The notes: generated from the sequence alone by a model not told the origin. A stretch of 64,000 bases of DNA from Karstenula rhodostoma CBS 690.94 (GCA_010093485.1 MU001494.1:1829937-1893936), one strand, 5' to 3'. Shown: positions 41,321-54,088, counted from the first letter of the stretch. Numbers and translations: made by a program.

Positions 41321-42485
41321 CCGCCCCAGAGTGTTAAAATCACCACTCAACCGCGCGGCCGCATCCACACCAACAGCGCGCCACCTGTCCCCCGTTAGCC
41401 CCCTGATTCACCCCACCCACACTCACAGTCGTCAATATCATCCCGCACGCAACGGCCAGTCCAGCCACTGCCATCGCACATCCTCGTGTTCGCAACAGCA
41501 CGTGCCGTTTAGCACTGGGGTGCTACGTTTTGCGATGGAGCAATGATAGCGCGTGTGAACTCCATGTCCGGTTGGCGGGTAAACAGGCGCGAGTGAAGAG
41601 AAAGAGCGCCATTACCGGCGGTGGTAGAAGTATACATAGGAGAAGGATAGAGTAGGGAATGAGACCTTCTTCCTACGACGGCCTGGTGGGATTGTACTAG
41701 GAGATGAATAAGATCGTGTCGGCGCTACAACAGGACATGTCTTCTTTCTAGCTTATCTTTAGGCTACCTAGTGTCGTCGCTGCGGAAGGTGGATGGGTTT
41801 CAAAGGATACTTTTTTCAAGGTACGGAACGCGCGTAGGGTTTTGTAGCGCATAGGACTGCGCACTTGAACTCGCCGAAGCCTATTCAGAGGAAGATGCTA
41901 GATCGCCGCCTGAGATAGCAGGCGCTAGGGCAGCGAGCAGTAAAGCGATCCTGGAATTGGAGAGGCATGCTGCGAGATGAGGTGTTGAGGCGGTACTGCT
42001 CTTTAGTATTAGTAAACGGAGTATGAGGTGGTCTAATCAATTTCACTGGCATGTTGGATAGATGCATCGATTATGTTCTTCCCGCGCATAACAATCGTGT
42101 TTGTAGAGGGATGTTACTAGGGCAAGTCGATGCGAGGCGCGATGGAATTGCACTCTCGCGAGCCGATGTCACAACGTAGCGTGGAACATGATATTAAATG
42201 CTTGCTCCCTCGGATAGATTTAGCGATAGAAGACCTCCGAGGTTCGTGAATGGTGTAGGGTTTTTTGTATCGCGAAGTTTATCGAATGGGATGGAAGCAA
42301 TGTGTAATTCAATGCAGTGTTACATTAAAAGCTAGAGAAGGGAAACGAGCAAGGGCCAAAATAATAGTCAGTGGGTATGTAACAGGAACACCAAACACCA
42401 AAACCATGAACGCCCTCTGTCGCATGTACAGTCTGTCCATAACTCCAAGTCACGCCCGACGCCGCAATGACCACCCGTCGCACAT
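41321..42485. other. Intergenic region after the MFS relic
   Basis: About 1.2 kb with no credible gene. The first part may hold undetectably decayed 3' sequence of the transporter relic. No transposon signature seen. Confidence 0.5.
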
Positions 42486-43728
42486 CTACTTCTCCTTCTT
42501 TTCCTTCCCTGCCAGGCTTTTTTTAAGGCCCTTCTTCTTATCCATCAGCGCCCTCTGAGTCTTCTCCGAGTTCGTTCTCTTTAGGTCAAGGTCCACATCA
42601 TATATCTTCAACTTCCAATTGGCGACTTTCCAGTTGTTCTTGGCCTTCTTCAACGCCTTCTCGGCAGAAGTCCGCTCCTTGGTGCCTTCCTTTGTGTCCT
42701 CTACTAGTATCTCGGCTTTCAATTTCTCGGCGTCGAGCGTTGCAACGTTTTGGGCGAGTGCTTGCCGTTCATCGTCTGTTCGTGTCAGTGGGCTAGCAAA
42801 GCAGTTGTCATAGCAGACAGGCTTACCTGAGGGCATAGCTAGGTCATGTATCTTTTGTTCCAACCCGAGATTCGGAGGGTTGAGCAGCTTCTCCTTCTGG
42901 ATAGACCGCGTGCCAATCACAAGATCGACATCTGCCGTGTCTGAAACAAGGAAGCGCATGCTGTTGAATACTTTCGGGCTCGTCTCCGAGAACCACGACA
43001 CGCGTATACAGCCCAACACCTTGTGTGTATGACCGGTGGCAACCGCACCGCCATTCTCTTCCCTGGGTGTCAGAGGCTGATAGTCAGAGTCGTTGAACCC
43101 AAGACGGCGCGCGAGCTTGGTAGAGATGATGTTTCCTTGAGAACACCCGGTATCGAGAACGCATCGTGCTGGAATGAACTCGCGGCCCTCGCGTTTGTAC
43201 GCAGATACTGTGAGTGTGTACCAATTGTCCCTTTCATCAAAGAACTGTAAATGTTAACACTTGCGACTGAACTCATGAAGGAGAAACTAGCGTACCTCTG
43301 CATGCGAGTCTTCGACCTCAGCCCACTCAACAGTAGCCGCCAGATGCCTCTTCAAGGTCTTCGGACCAAAAATAGTGGCCTTGAAGACGTCCCACCACGA
43401 TACTTTCACCAAAGCAACATGCGTACCGCGTCGTTTGATAGCTGCTCGTCGGATCTCAAAGTCTGGATTTTCATCCACGATGGTTTGCGCCGAGACGGAA
43501 GATGCACGGCCTCGAGGGACGTCTAGCTTCTCAAAGCCCACGGAGGGGTTCTTCTTTTGATCTGCGTAGGTTGCGTGATTAGCTGTGCCCGAACCGAGTT
43601 GTAGCACAGGCCAAAGTTTGGGCACCGAATGAGGCACCCTAGGGTGACGCACGCCGCATTACGGCGTTCAGGTTTTGAGCCTATGCCTGCAGCAGATGTA
43701 ACTCACTGGAAGTTGGAATCTGACTCAT
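42486..43728 (-). CDS. Retropepsin-like (DTG aspartyl protease fold) protein with charged C-terminal coiled coil
   Basis: Exons 43728..43707, 43561..43296, 43244..42827 and 42775..42486 (introns 145, 51 and 51 bp) give 331 residues. The centre reads REFIPARCVLDTGCSQGNII, then STKLARRLGF, and later SMRFLVSDTADVDLVIG(T/M): the hydrophobic-DTG-x-(S/C)-x-x-(N/S)-x-(I/V) loop and the later (D/V)-x-V-(L/I)-G element are those of retropepsin-like domains found in many standalone fungal proteins. DTG implies possible catalysis as a dimer. The C-terminal 95 residues are Lys/Glu/Leu-rich (KLKAEILVEDTKEGTKERTS... to KEKKEK) and probably form a coiled coil. No gag, RT or integrase neighbours are seen, so it is a cellular or domesticated gene rather than a retroelement. 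Function unknown. Confidence 0.8.
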
Positions 43729-45476
43729 ATTGGCTGTTAGTTTGAGGTTGTGTCTGGGAGTCTTCATGCCGCAACGCGAGGGAGGACGAGGGCTTAAATT
43801 TAGGGCGGCTGAACTGGACCTCTTCTCGTGCATTATGAATCATCGGACCATAAGGCAACGAACTTAAGATTCCAGGGGCTGTTTTGAGCCTCACAGCAGC
43901 GCAGTCCAGGGCCATTATCACCGGTTCGGCGCAGCACTGACGGGCTGGTGGAGGCCGTGCACTCAGCAGTGTTTAGCAAGTAGGCAAAGCATTGGCTTTG
44001 GGGGCAGAATCTGACCACGCGGATGCTGGCCCCGCCCTCCATCAGCATTTCGTGGGTTACTACCCTGGCCGCTATCGATGATTTGGGGGTCGGTTGTGGC
44101 GAGTGATCCGTTGGCTGAGCGCTCGCGGAGGTAATTTCGTGCGCGGTGCGCGGCGGTGTTAGGTTCCCATCCCTGATAATTGATCACGCTGCACTAAGCT
44201 GCGGCGCCTGTGGCATAAGAAGTTCCTTCCGTCTTTTACTGTTCACTTCTCCTACCCTTCCGTCGTCCGCCTTCTCTGACACCGTGACGTCTCGCAAAAC
44301 AGCGTTGTGTATCTTCCTTGGCCCCCATTGTCGCTTCCGCCCCGCAACAATACGGCATGCCAAAAGATGGCCGTATTAACATCACGTAGCAGCGATTCGC
44401 GCTGAACAGGCGACCCAGGATCGCTTCGATGGTCTGGATATCCCCTCTTGGTTGAATCGACCTAGAGAGGAATGTGACATCCCGAGAAGACTGTACGTGC
44501 GTAGGATGAGTTCTTCTTCCTTTCATCGATGTACTCGAGTTTGTCGCGAGTTATCGCGAGGTTACTTCAGCTTATCGTTCATTCGGCGGAGGCTTACAGC
44601 CTCAGGCAAGGAACTGGTGGAGGCTGCATGAACAGGCTGGGGTGGTCAGCTTTCTAATGCGAGGCTGAAGAGCCGGCAAAAGAAGGCGCAGACAGCTTCT
44701 GATCGGTGCGGTCACCCTTTTGTCGTTGCCTAATCTTAGGTTTCGGTCATCGCCGAGGTGGTAGCTGAATACTGGGTGCGTCGAGGCGGGGTAAGCTCGC
44801 AGCGTCGATGCGCGGATTATCAGAAGGGCTGCCCTCGCACTCATGTGAGGCTGTACTGTAGCCTGAGAATTTCAGACGGGTCCCCAGGACGTTTTTCTCT
44901 TGCAAACGAGCGACAACATTGCTAGCGATAGCCTCATGGCACGATGTGAACGTGCTCAGCTACACGATGGTCGGTGGCGGTGTTGGCAGATGTCGTGGTG
45001 CGTGCTATGATTCTTCAATCGCGAAAGATTTCAGACCCCAGGCTGCGAAAGAAAGATAAGGTGCGGTGTGGAAAGCGTGTAGCAGCCGATAGCTTTGAGG
45101 AAACCGTCTGGATAGCCATCCCGACTTATGCCTCTTGGTTCCTTCGGAAAGCCTGAGCTAGTACTACGCGCAGTTGTTGACCAAGTCGGCGGTGTGCATG
45201 CACGTTAGACTGACCTTGCATAGCGGGTGCTCACGCGTTGCTGTTGGCAGCATCCGAATGGACGAGAGACCTGCGCGACCTGTCCATGATAGGCCGGAAC
45301 GGAGTAGATGCATCGCTTGCCACGGAGCCTGCAGAAAAATGAAGCTGCGCCTCAGCTACTCACCTGCCCAAATGCCCCCGAAATATAAGCCGCAAGCCTG
45401 TTGCCGCGGCTGCTAAAGCTTTATCCATCTTGTTTCGGGTACGTTCACTCACCAGGTGAACACAGAGCTACAAAAG
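43729..45476. other. Intergenic region, about 1.7 kb
   Basis: Between two divergent genes (retropepsin-like - and DUF6594 +). Only short frames, the longest about 95 codons without recognisable composition. Likely two promoters. Nothing else identified. Confidence 0.5.
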
Positions 45477-46895
45477 ATGGACAGCCGTCCTCCAGCTCCG
45501 GCTCGCACATCCAGTATCTCAGCTACAGCGACAGCCGTGAACACTCCCGACAAGGCTCTATTCCCGCAAAACGCTGCTCGGCCAGACAACGACAGCCTTG
45601 GATCTAGCCTCAGCTCTATATCGAGCGACAGCGACAGCGAGGAAAGTGATGATGATACCCCCACTGCGGAAGGCAAGCTGCCCGAAGACGCAGTAGAAGG
45701 ATGGCCTCAGCTGGCTCAGTTGATGGCAGACCAACCAGACTTTGCAGCTTTCCCTCGATTCCGCGACCTGAACGTCAAGAGTTTGCTGTATTACCAGGTC
45801 GAGCTTAACAGCCTACGAAAGAAACTTCACAAGCTAGAGCATGCCGACAAAGCTCATTCTCGGAACAAGACTTATTCACTGTACGCTGACACTCTGGTCA
45901 ACGAAGCGAATGCCTCAGAGCAACTCCAGACGATGCGAAACATCCGGATGACGCTGAAAGAGTACAGTATGTTCCAAAGGACTTCACCACCATTCGTTAG
46001 ATCCAGCTAAACGCAATCTAGATGAGGCATTGCTGCAGTACTCAAAGGTGTGCGCACTGCCGGATCCCGAGCCGTTTAATATGCGCACACTCCGCCGATG
46101 GCTGCGCCACGAAGAATGTGGTAACTTCAATATACGAGACCTGGATGATGGCGGGCCGGTGAATACATGGGGCCTGCTCGCGGATAACCCTGACGATAAA
46201 GAGAAAAGCCTATGGTCACAGTTTGGCAGTCTTCTTTGGAGCCTGGTATGGATGCGGCGACCTGAGAAGAGCATGTATGAGCCAGATTTGGCGCTCACTG
46301 CACCACAAATACAGGTAGATGGTTTGACACACTGGTATGCGTCCGAGTGGATCCCATTCCGAAGAGCTCTCAACTCGCGGAAGCAACGGAAGGGGAAGAA
46401 CGGTTCGACGGATGTCGAGAAAACTGCCAACAGAGATACTACGCAAGGATCCACCGTCCAAGCAGCACCTTGGGCAAAGAAGGCTCAAAAGGAGAAGACG
46501 TTGGTTTCATGGTCGCAGAACAGCGCCTTGAGACTGACTTCTGGAGTCTCAACCGTTGTCGCGTGCCTTTTACCAGTCATAGCGATCTCCGTGTTGTCGC
46601 AACTGCAGGGTCTAAAGGCGCTTCTTGTTTGCCTCGCTGGATTCTCGCTGGTCTTCGCCATTGGTCTGATTGCTTTGACACAAGGTACCAGTAAGAGGAC
46701 CGAAATATTTGGAGCCACTGCAGCGTAAGTGTTTTTCCTGAATGTCGATTGCATCAGCTAACCACCTCCAGATTCTCGGCAGTTATGGTGGTGTTCATTT
46801 CGATTCCACCGGCACCTGTCATAATGATGGCTCCAGGCTCGGCTATACCGTCAGTGTCCCCGAGTGCAATCATTTCGGCGCTGCCCACTGGCTGA
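45477..46895 (+). CDS. DUF6594 membrane protein
   Basis: Exons 45477..45966, 46022..46724 and 46772..46895, 438 residues. The N-terminal 60 residues are Ser/Asp-rich (SSLSSISSDSDSEESDDDTP) and likely disordered. Then come GWPQLAQLMADQPDFAAFPRF and RDLNVKSLLYYQVELNSLRKKL, the hallmark start of the fungal DUF6594 domain (..x-F-R-x-L-x-x-(R/K)-x-L-L-x-(L/Y)-Q-x-E-(I/L)-x-x-L). The C-terminus has three hydrophobic helices: SGVSTVVACLLPVIAISVL, LKALLVCLAGFSLVFAIGLIALT and FSAVMVVFISI. Function of the family is unknown; expansions are common in Dothideomycetes. An earlier acceptor (after 46000) also keeps frame and would add PAKRNLD; I prefer 46021. Intron 2 has a GCTAACC branch site. Confidence 0.87.
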
Positions 46896-49364
46896 TGGAT
46901 GCCGTGCTCGTGTGTCGATATGTTTAAATGAAAGGAAAGCGTTATTCTGCTGCTCAGACGAACACAATGAAGTGGGTTTTGCGTCCGTGATCGATGTTGT
47001 TGGGGTCCCGCCTACCCCTAGTTCCTGACGTAGTCGTACCTGGCACAATTGGTGGCTGTAAAAGAGCATTTAGTGCAAACAAATTGGTTGGAACCCGGAA
47101 CTAACGGCTGCGGAACCGGGGTGCCGCATCTGTTCGAGTGGGAAGATTGTTGCGAAGCGCTCAACACGAAACGCCGATGTGGCAGTGCGCAGTGGTGTGC
47201 AGGTACGGAACGAAACATGAGGTTATGCACGCATAGCCAACACACATTCGCAGAGTAGTTCGTCACACGCGCGTTCGTGTAGATATTGGATTCTCGTATC
47301 TGGCCAGGTACAGCCACATTTCTGGATGCGAATTCCTTTGGTGAAAGTGGATAGCCACAAGACGGTGATTTGTGTGGGTCATGCCAGAGAACACATGTTT
47401 TTACGGCATCACGCCGGATAGTTGGATACTGGGGGTGTTTCCGTAAGCTTCGCCTAGTCGTTCAGCAGTAGACGGCCAGCCGCGCCGCGATCCACTCGCT
47501 CGCCGAACTACACCCTGGGGACTTTAATCCGGTTCGCATATTGATGCCGGCGATGTGGGAACACGAGGTGCCAAGGCTCGTATCGCTCTTCGTAACTGCT
47601 GGTGCACGTGGCTGTGATGACGCGCTGCTGAGCTGGGGATGGGATGTAGCTCGCGTACCTTGACAAGCCTCGCAGAGTGAGAGAGGCTGGCCTCTTTGCT
47701 GGATAACTGGCAATAGCTTTTCACACCCTTTTCTGGACATTGGCACGAACGGCTGCACCATGTTACCGCCCAAGACGTCGATAGGGCCGAATGACAAGAA
47801 TTGACAGCCCACGAACTAGGCTTGCATGCTAATATTGGATATGGCTACAGAAGGCCATGTTCACATCCACGAAATCCTCGATTAGGGTTAGCTTGTTTGG
47901 TACGACGCCTTGCCGTGGGAGAATCCGTGGACCTGTTCTTTGAGGATACCGTTGGCCTTGCAAAGAACCTGACCGATGGCGGGTAGACATCGAATCCAAA
48001 ACAATCATGTCAGTCGACAGGAGGCTGAGCGAGCAAGGGCTGGATATTTTGAGAGCGAACCCCGCATAAGGGACCTGGCCCTGCATAGTTCGTACCATGC
48101 TTGCGCAAGTGCAAAAAGGTTCCGCCTGGGCTCACCTGGGGGCGTTTGGGGGCGTTTGGGGGCGTCCTGGATCCAGCTCGGGCGGCCACGTTCGGTTTCC
48201 TCACAGCCGTGGGCGCAGAGGATGCCGCAGGTATAACGTCAGCCAGCGGTAGTGCTCGTGTGTCCACCGTGTCGGTTGGCGGGTGTGGAGGGCTTGCGCT
48301 TGCGCTGGCTGCGCTGCTGCACGATGCTGGTCTATGATGTGTTTGCGTACAGATGCTAGACACAGACAGAGGCCAACGTCAGACGCAACGTCCCCTTTCC
48401 AGCGCATGCTTCATTAGCCCGGGCGCTCGAATAAGAGGCGTCTACGTTGCGGGCGCCTTTTGAAACAGGCAAATCCACTCAAAAAGGCGCCTCCCTCAGC
48501 GCTTGCGAAAGTGCCCACTTGCAATCGAGCCATTCGAGCGGGGTGCAAAGCGCCTGCGCCGCATCGCAACACGCCCTTCCGCCAGCGTCTCCTGGAGCTC
48601 GACCGCCCTCGGTCTCCTTCGTCACGCTCGTTTGTGTCTCTCTCAGCCGCCGCGCCGCGCATTGCACCCCTCCGTGATCCACGTGCGCCGTCTCTGTCAC
48701 AGGTTGTTCTCCTGCCGGCAAGCCTCATCACCCGCACGCGCCATCCCCTCCACCTCCACTACCACCACCACCCCCTCGACCGCCCCAGCCATCTGTCCTG
48801 AAACCGCGCTCGAGTCGCATCCGCTGTGTTTGCTTGCCTTCCCACAGCGCCCAAGAGGCCGCACCGCACCCCGCCGCCCGCCGCCTGCCGCACCTGCATC
48901 ATCCCGCACCCGCTCCCGCCCACGTCACTCGACCGTCTAGAAGCAGGCGCTCGGCGGCACACTACCACAGCACAGTACACGGCACTCGGAAACCACGCGT
49001 GCTGTTTGCGTCGTTGCCACGCCTGCCGTCTTCTAGCATAGCGTGCATCGTGGGAGAGTCGGTCTGACGGCAGCTATCCGCCCCGCCGGGTCCAGGAGCT
49101 CTCGACGTGCAACCTCAATCTCAACCTGCACACGCCGCCCCTCATTGTCGTCCCGCCCGCTGCCAGCTGCAACGCCACACACGCTCCGTTCCTCTGCAAC
49201 GGCCCTTCCTCGCGGGCCTCACCCACCCGCATCGCCCGACTCTCCAAGGCTCACTGGCCTCCACCTCGCCTCGAAGCGCCGTGTGAAATCCCAACTCTGA
49301 AGACACTTACATGCAACCCCTCGCACACCCAGACTCGCACTCGTCACCCTCGAGCCAGCCCACC
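46896..49364. other. Long upstream region of the MAPKK gene, about 2.5 kb
   Basis: No convincing gene. The last 900 bp are C-rich with Pro/Ser/Arg-rich short frames, as in a long 5' UTR with upstream ORFs. A G-rich 10-bp repeat lies at 48138-48162. In-frame extension of the MAPKK frame goes to ATG 49311 only. Confidence 0.5.
48128..48162 (+). repeat. G-rich 10-bp repeat, potential G-quadruplex
   Basis: Four G runs: GGG at 48128-48130 and GGGGG at 48138-48142, 48148-48152 and 48158-48162, separated by 7, 5 and 5 bases; the last three form an exact GGGGGCGTTT tandem (third copy GGGGGCGTCC). The spacing fits the G3+N1-7 rule for G4 structures. It is 1.2 kb upstream of the MAPKK ATG. Confidence 0.7.
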
Positions 49365-50898
49365 ATGTCCTCCCCCGCACCGCTCCTCCGGCCGCCGATT
49401 CCTGGCGCCCGCTCGCAGGGTGGCGCCCGTACACCTCGACTCGGCCTCTCGATACCCCCTTCACCTCATGCACGGCCTGTAGTAAACGGCGCCACGGACG
49501 GTCTGACACTCAGACCCGCGCCTCCCAAGCTACACTTGTCGACGCCCATGGGTACCAGTCAGACCCCGTATGAAGGCCGTGCACAGCCCAGGGGCCTTCC
49601 GCCGCTGCAGATCGGTACTGGTCTTTCACCAGCGGGAGGCTCGAGCGATGCGAGTGCACATTCAAGATCTGGGAGCTTTGGCGAGGTCCCCGGGAACGGC
49701 TCGGCTTCGTCGTATAATGGCGCTCTTGGCTTCCTGCATAGGGGCTCGGATCCCATCTCAGCCATATCCCAGGGTGGTAGCGACAGCGCTCCGTCGATGG
49801 AGAGGGAGAATAGCAGCCAGCCGCTGCCGGACTTGGAGAAATTGGCTGCCGAGAAGGGGGCACCTCTGGATGTGGATGATCTGGATGACCTAGGCTTCAA
49901 AGCAGCCTCGGCCAAAGGCTTGATTGAGGAAAAGGATAATTTGGGAGAAGGTGCTGGAGGCGCCGTGACCAAGTGCGTGCTTAGGGGTGGAACAAAGGTG
50001 TTTGCTCTCAAGGTCGGTTCCACCTCGCTATCATCTTGCTTTAACTAACTCGCATCAGATCATCACAACGAACCCAGACCCAGATGTCAAGAAACAGATT
50101 GTGCGCGAGCTCAACTTTAATCGGGAATGCGCAAGTGACCACATCTGCAAATACTACGGCGCTTTTGTGGATGACAGCACCGGGACCATCAGCATCGCCA
50201 TGGAGTTTTGTGAAGGTGGATCTCTGGATTCCGTATACCGTGAAGTCAAGAAATTGGGCGGTCGAACTGGTGAGAAGGTGCTTGGCAAGGTGGCAGAGGG
50301 TGTCCTGAACGGCCTGACCTACCTCCACGCGCGCCGCATCATTCACCGCGACATCAAGCCGAGCAACATCCTCCTCTGCCGAAACGGACAAGTCAAGCTG
50401 TGCGATTTTGGTGTTTCCGGCGAGTTCGGCACCAAGGGAGACGCAAACACCTTCATCGGAACGTCATACTACATGGCGCCTGAACGGATTACTGGGCAGA
50501 GCTACACCATCACTAGTGATGTTTGGAGCTTAGGAGTCACATTGCTAGAGGTTGCGCAACACCGATTCCCGTTCCCCGCCGACGGCACTGAGATAAACCC
50601 TCGCGCTGGACTCATTGACTTGCTTACCTACATCGTGCGGCAACCGATCCCGAAGCTCAAAGATGAGCCAGAGAATGGCATTCGGTGGTCCGAGAACTTC
50701 AAATACTTTATTGAGTGCTGGTAGGCCCCACCTTGCCAACGTGACTGTACAATGCTGACCTGGAACAGTCTTGAGAAGGAGCCTCCCCGGCGAGCCTCAC
50801 CATGGCGCATGCTGGACCACCCCTGGATGCTCGAAATGAAGACGAAGAAAGTCAACATGGGCCACTTTTTGAAGCAAGTTTGGGATTGGAAGGATTAG
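49365..50898 (+). CDS. MKK2: MAP kinase kinase of the cell-wall-integrity pathway (Mkk1/Mkk2/MkkA type)
   Basis: Exons 49365..50012, 50059..50720 and 50769..50898, 479 residues. It phosphorylates the Slt2/MpkA MAP kinase, below Bck1. An about 215-residue Ser/Pro-rich N-terminal regulatory region precedes the kinase domain: glycine loop LGEGAGGAV, catalytic lysine in VFALK (the last codon of exon 1), [31 protein letters not shown], activation loop with T in DANTF before [21 protein letters not shown] and the C-terminal [20 protein letters not shown]. The '[19 protein letters not shown]' and '[16 protein letters not shown]' segments are characteristic of fungal Mkk1/2, not Pbs2 or Ste7. ATG 49365 (caccATGTCC) is preferred for its context and because [16 protein letters not shown] resembles orthologue starts; ATG 49311 is an alternative adding 18 residues. 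Confidence 0.93.
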
Positions 50899-51568
50899 AT
50901 TCGTGTCACGATTTAGCGATTTTCGATTCAGCGGGCGACTCTTCTCTGCAACCATGTTCTACCCTGTTTTGGGAACCATATCTAGGGTCGTGTGCTGGAC
51001 ATAGACTACGGCGAGATGGCATATTTTGAGAGATATCGGGGGAGGAAAGCATCAGCACCGGCATGCATGGGGTATTTTCTCGGAGTTCCAGCACGGTATA
51101 ATGGATTGCTTACAGGCATTGAACGAGACTGGGGGTTGGATTGCTGGGGGCAGATGATCATGGACCGCGGTGCGCCAGCTGACATAGTCGGGCGTCTTTT
51201 TGCCCTGTCACGCCGACTAGCATGTTCTGGAAGCAGGACACCCACAATCAATACATACAAAGTACGTTTCGACCATGCAGTACTCATTCCATCTCGAACG
51301 TAAACGAACTTGCTCGTGGTGGGGCACGCCGGAATAACGTTGACCCGCTTCCACTTCCGACAACCAATGGCTCTCGGAATTGAGTCAGACGAGGGCGAGT
51401 GAGTCAACTTTTGTGTACCGCCGCAGAACGCTTTGGCGTATTAATTCTAGCTTCGAGGTTTCTTCCACACCTCCGACGATCCCGCATCCCCGCGATTGCG
51501 CCCATCGCGACTTCCTCAGTTACCCCGCCACGATCCTGCCCCGCGCATAGCGACAGCAAAAGCCCGCC
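50899..51568. other. Intergenic region between MAPKK and FRS1
   Basis: About 670 bp: 3' UTR of the MAPKK and promoter of the synthetase gene. Short random frames only. Confidence 0.55.
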
Positions 51569-53542
51569 ATGCCGACCATTACCGTGGACAAGGCGGCCCT
51601 CTTCAAAGAGCTAGAAAGAGAATACACCACAGAAGAGTTCGACGAGCTATGTTTCGAGTTCGGAATCGAGCTGGACGAGGACACGAGCCAGAGCACAAAG
51701 CCTGAAGACCAGGCGCAGCCACCGCAGCTCAAGATCGAGATACCCGCCAATCGATATGACATGCTATGCTTCGAGGGCATTGCACTGAACTTGAGGGTCT
51801 TCTTGGAGAAGCAACAGCTGCCCAAGTGGACGCTTTCTCCACCCAAGTCTGGCGAGCTTGAAACACTCACAGTGAAGGAGGAGGTGCGTCGATGGTCATG
51901 CGCACAAATGGCATGGCAGGCTGACTCTGGAGCAGACCACTCAGATTCGGCCGTTGGTCTCTGGTGTCGTGTTACGAAACATCAACTTCACCCAAGAGCG
52001 CTATGACTCGTTCATCGCATTGCAGGACAAGCTCCACCAAAATCTTGCGCGACAGAGGACGTTGGTGTCAATTGGAACGCACGATCTCGACAGTATGTTT
52101 GCGCACGAACGCGTAGAGAACCATTGCTAAGAATCTGCAGCCATCAAGGGCCCCTTCACATACGAAGCTCTTGCGCCTGAAGAGATCAAGTTCGTCCCTT
52201 TGAACCAGAGCAAGGAGCTGAATGGAAAGGAGTTGATGGAATTCTACGATGTGCGTCCCACTCTTCGCGCGACTGCCCCAGCTGACCAAAAGTAGAAAGA
52301 CAAGCATCTCGGCCGCTTCCTGCACATCATTCGGGACTCACCAGTCTACCCCGTGATATACGATTCCAACCGCACCGTCCTCTCGCTACCGCCCATCATA
52401 AACGGAAACCACAGCAAGATCACTCTCGACACGAAGAACGTCCTCGTCGAGATCACGGCGTTGGATAAGACCAAAGTTGAGATCGTCAACCACATACTGG
52501 TCGCGATGTTCGCTGGCTACGCAGAGTCAATAGAGCCGCTCAAGATTGTCTCGCCGCACAACAACGAGTCAAGAGAGGCGCCCGACCTGACTCCGCGAGT
52601 GTTCCCGGCCGAGGTCGACTACCTGAACCAGGTTACCGGCCTCGATCTTGCACCGGAGGAGATTGCAAAGCTTCTCGCAAAAATGGGCCACGACGTGAAA
52701 CAGTCAAGCTCCGACAAGAACATCCTAGACGTGGCTGTGCCGATTACCAGGGCAGACGTGCTCCACCAAGCCGACATCATGGAAGACTACGCCATCGCCT
52801 ACGGCTTCAACAAGCTCCCCCGCTTCTACCCCAACAAGTCCTCCGCCGTCGCAGCACCCCTCCCCATCAACAAGCTGGCCGACATTGTCCGCCACGAGTC
52901 CGCATCAGCAGGCTGGACAGAAGTCCTGCCGCTCATCCTGTGCTCCCACGAAGAAAACTTTGCATGGCTCAACCGCAAAGACGACGGCACCACGGCCATC
53001 AAGCTCGCCAACCCCAAGACGGCCGAGTACCAGCTCGTTCGCACATCGCTGCTGCCGGGTCTCCTCAAGACGATCAACTCCAACAAGCACCACGCCGTCC
53101 CTATCAAGGTCTTCGAAGTCAGCGATGTCGGCTTCAAGGACGAGTCACAGGAGCGAAAGACGAGGAACGAGAGGCATTTCGGCGCGGCCATCATGGGGAA
53201 GACCAGTGGCTTCGAGCAGGTGCACGGCTTGCTGGATCGGTTGATGCTGATGCTGAGGTCCATCTTCATCACGCGGGAAGACGGATTGAAGAATGCCAAG
53301 CTTGGCGGATACTGGATTGAGGAGGTCGATGGTGAGTCACGTAACACATATCAACAAAGAAGGTGCTAACAGGCGTAGACCCGACGTTCCTCCAGGGCCA
53401 CTCCGCCGCCATCAAGCTCAACATTGACGGAAAGAACCACACCATCGGCGTCTTCGGCATCCTGCATCCTTCTGTCCTCCAGAAATTCGAGCTGCCCTAC
53501 CCCGTCAGCACCATCGAGTTCAACCTCGAGGTTTTCATGTAG
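51569..53542 (+). CDS. FRS1: Cytosolic phenylalanyl-tRNA synthetase beta subunit
   Basis: Exons 51569..51883, 51936..52092, 52141..52250, 52296..53331 and 53379..53542, 593 residues, close to yeast Frs1 (595). The beta chain pairs with alpha in an (alpha beta)2 enzyme that charges tRNA-Phe; it carries the editing B3/B4 domain. Motifs: start [31 protein letters not shown], the B3/B4 run [18 protein letters not shown] then [16 protein letters not shown] and [16 protein letters not shown], the B5 region [20 protein letters not shown], then [45 protein letters not shown] and [10 protein letters not shown]. The ending [20 protein letters not shown] then STIEFNLE fits. Introns of 45-52 bp; the first acceptor (51935) gives EETTQIRP. 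Intact and presumably essential. Confidence 0.95.
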
Positions 53543-53785
53543 ATGGGGATGGTGTTGGGGAGCCGAGCTCAGCCACGCCACCGGCCGCCGTGAACGTACG
53601 ATAGAGATACCTCGTCCGCCTTCGGATTAACATCAAAAACGAAATCATCCACGACTTAGAGTTCTCATTCAGTGTGGTCGTGACCTTTCCCGCGTCTCAC
53701 CCCATAACCCCAGTCTCACCCGCACAATTCACATACTCCCACCTCGCATCCCCCTCCCGCATGACACTGACCTCATGCTACGTCC

Positions 53786-54088
53786 TCAGTCTTCTGTTCC
53801 CAGAAACGCCTTGTAATACGCCAGCACCCCGCGCCAGATCTTCAGGTGGCTTCTATGCGTCTTGCCCACCTCTCCAGATCCTCCAAGTTGTGGAAAAGAA
53901 ACCGCACCACACGTTTCCTCCACCCCTTCCTCTCCATCCTCATTGCGTAGCCACCGCACCCCGTCTCTGCGCGGCGGTGATCATTCAGATAAGACAAGCG
54001 TAGGTTCCAGCATCCCCTCGTACGCATCCCTCCGCAGTTCGCCCACCACTGCCCCGACCGGATCGGATGTGCGCCACGTCCGGCGCAT
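53786..54088 (-). CDS. Possible small gene, unrecognised; 5' end uncertain
   Basis: Two stretches join in one frame if a 57-bp intron (GTACGA...CTGAATGATCACC...GCGCAG, 54023..53967) is removed: upstream ...SDPVGAVVGELRRDA, downstream DGVRWLRNEDGEEGVEETCG..., VGKTHRSHLKIWRGVLAYYK, AFLGTED, stop at 53786. The C-terminal part is protein-like. The frame stays open to about 54290 without an ATG before 54088, and the AT-rich block starts about 50 bp further, so the true 5' end may be spliced elsewhere or lost. It converges on FRS1. No family recognised. Confidence 0.35.

Noticed and set aside
42486..43728. LTR retrotransposon because of the retropepsin motif
   Set aside because: No gag zinc knuckle, reverse transcriptase, integrase or terminal repeats nearby, and the gene has three ordinary spliceosomal introns.
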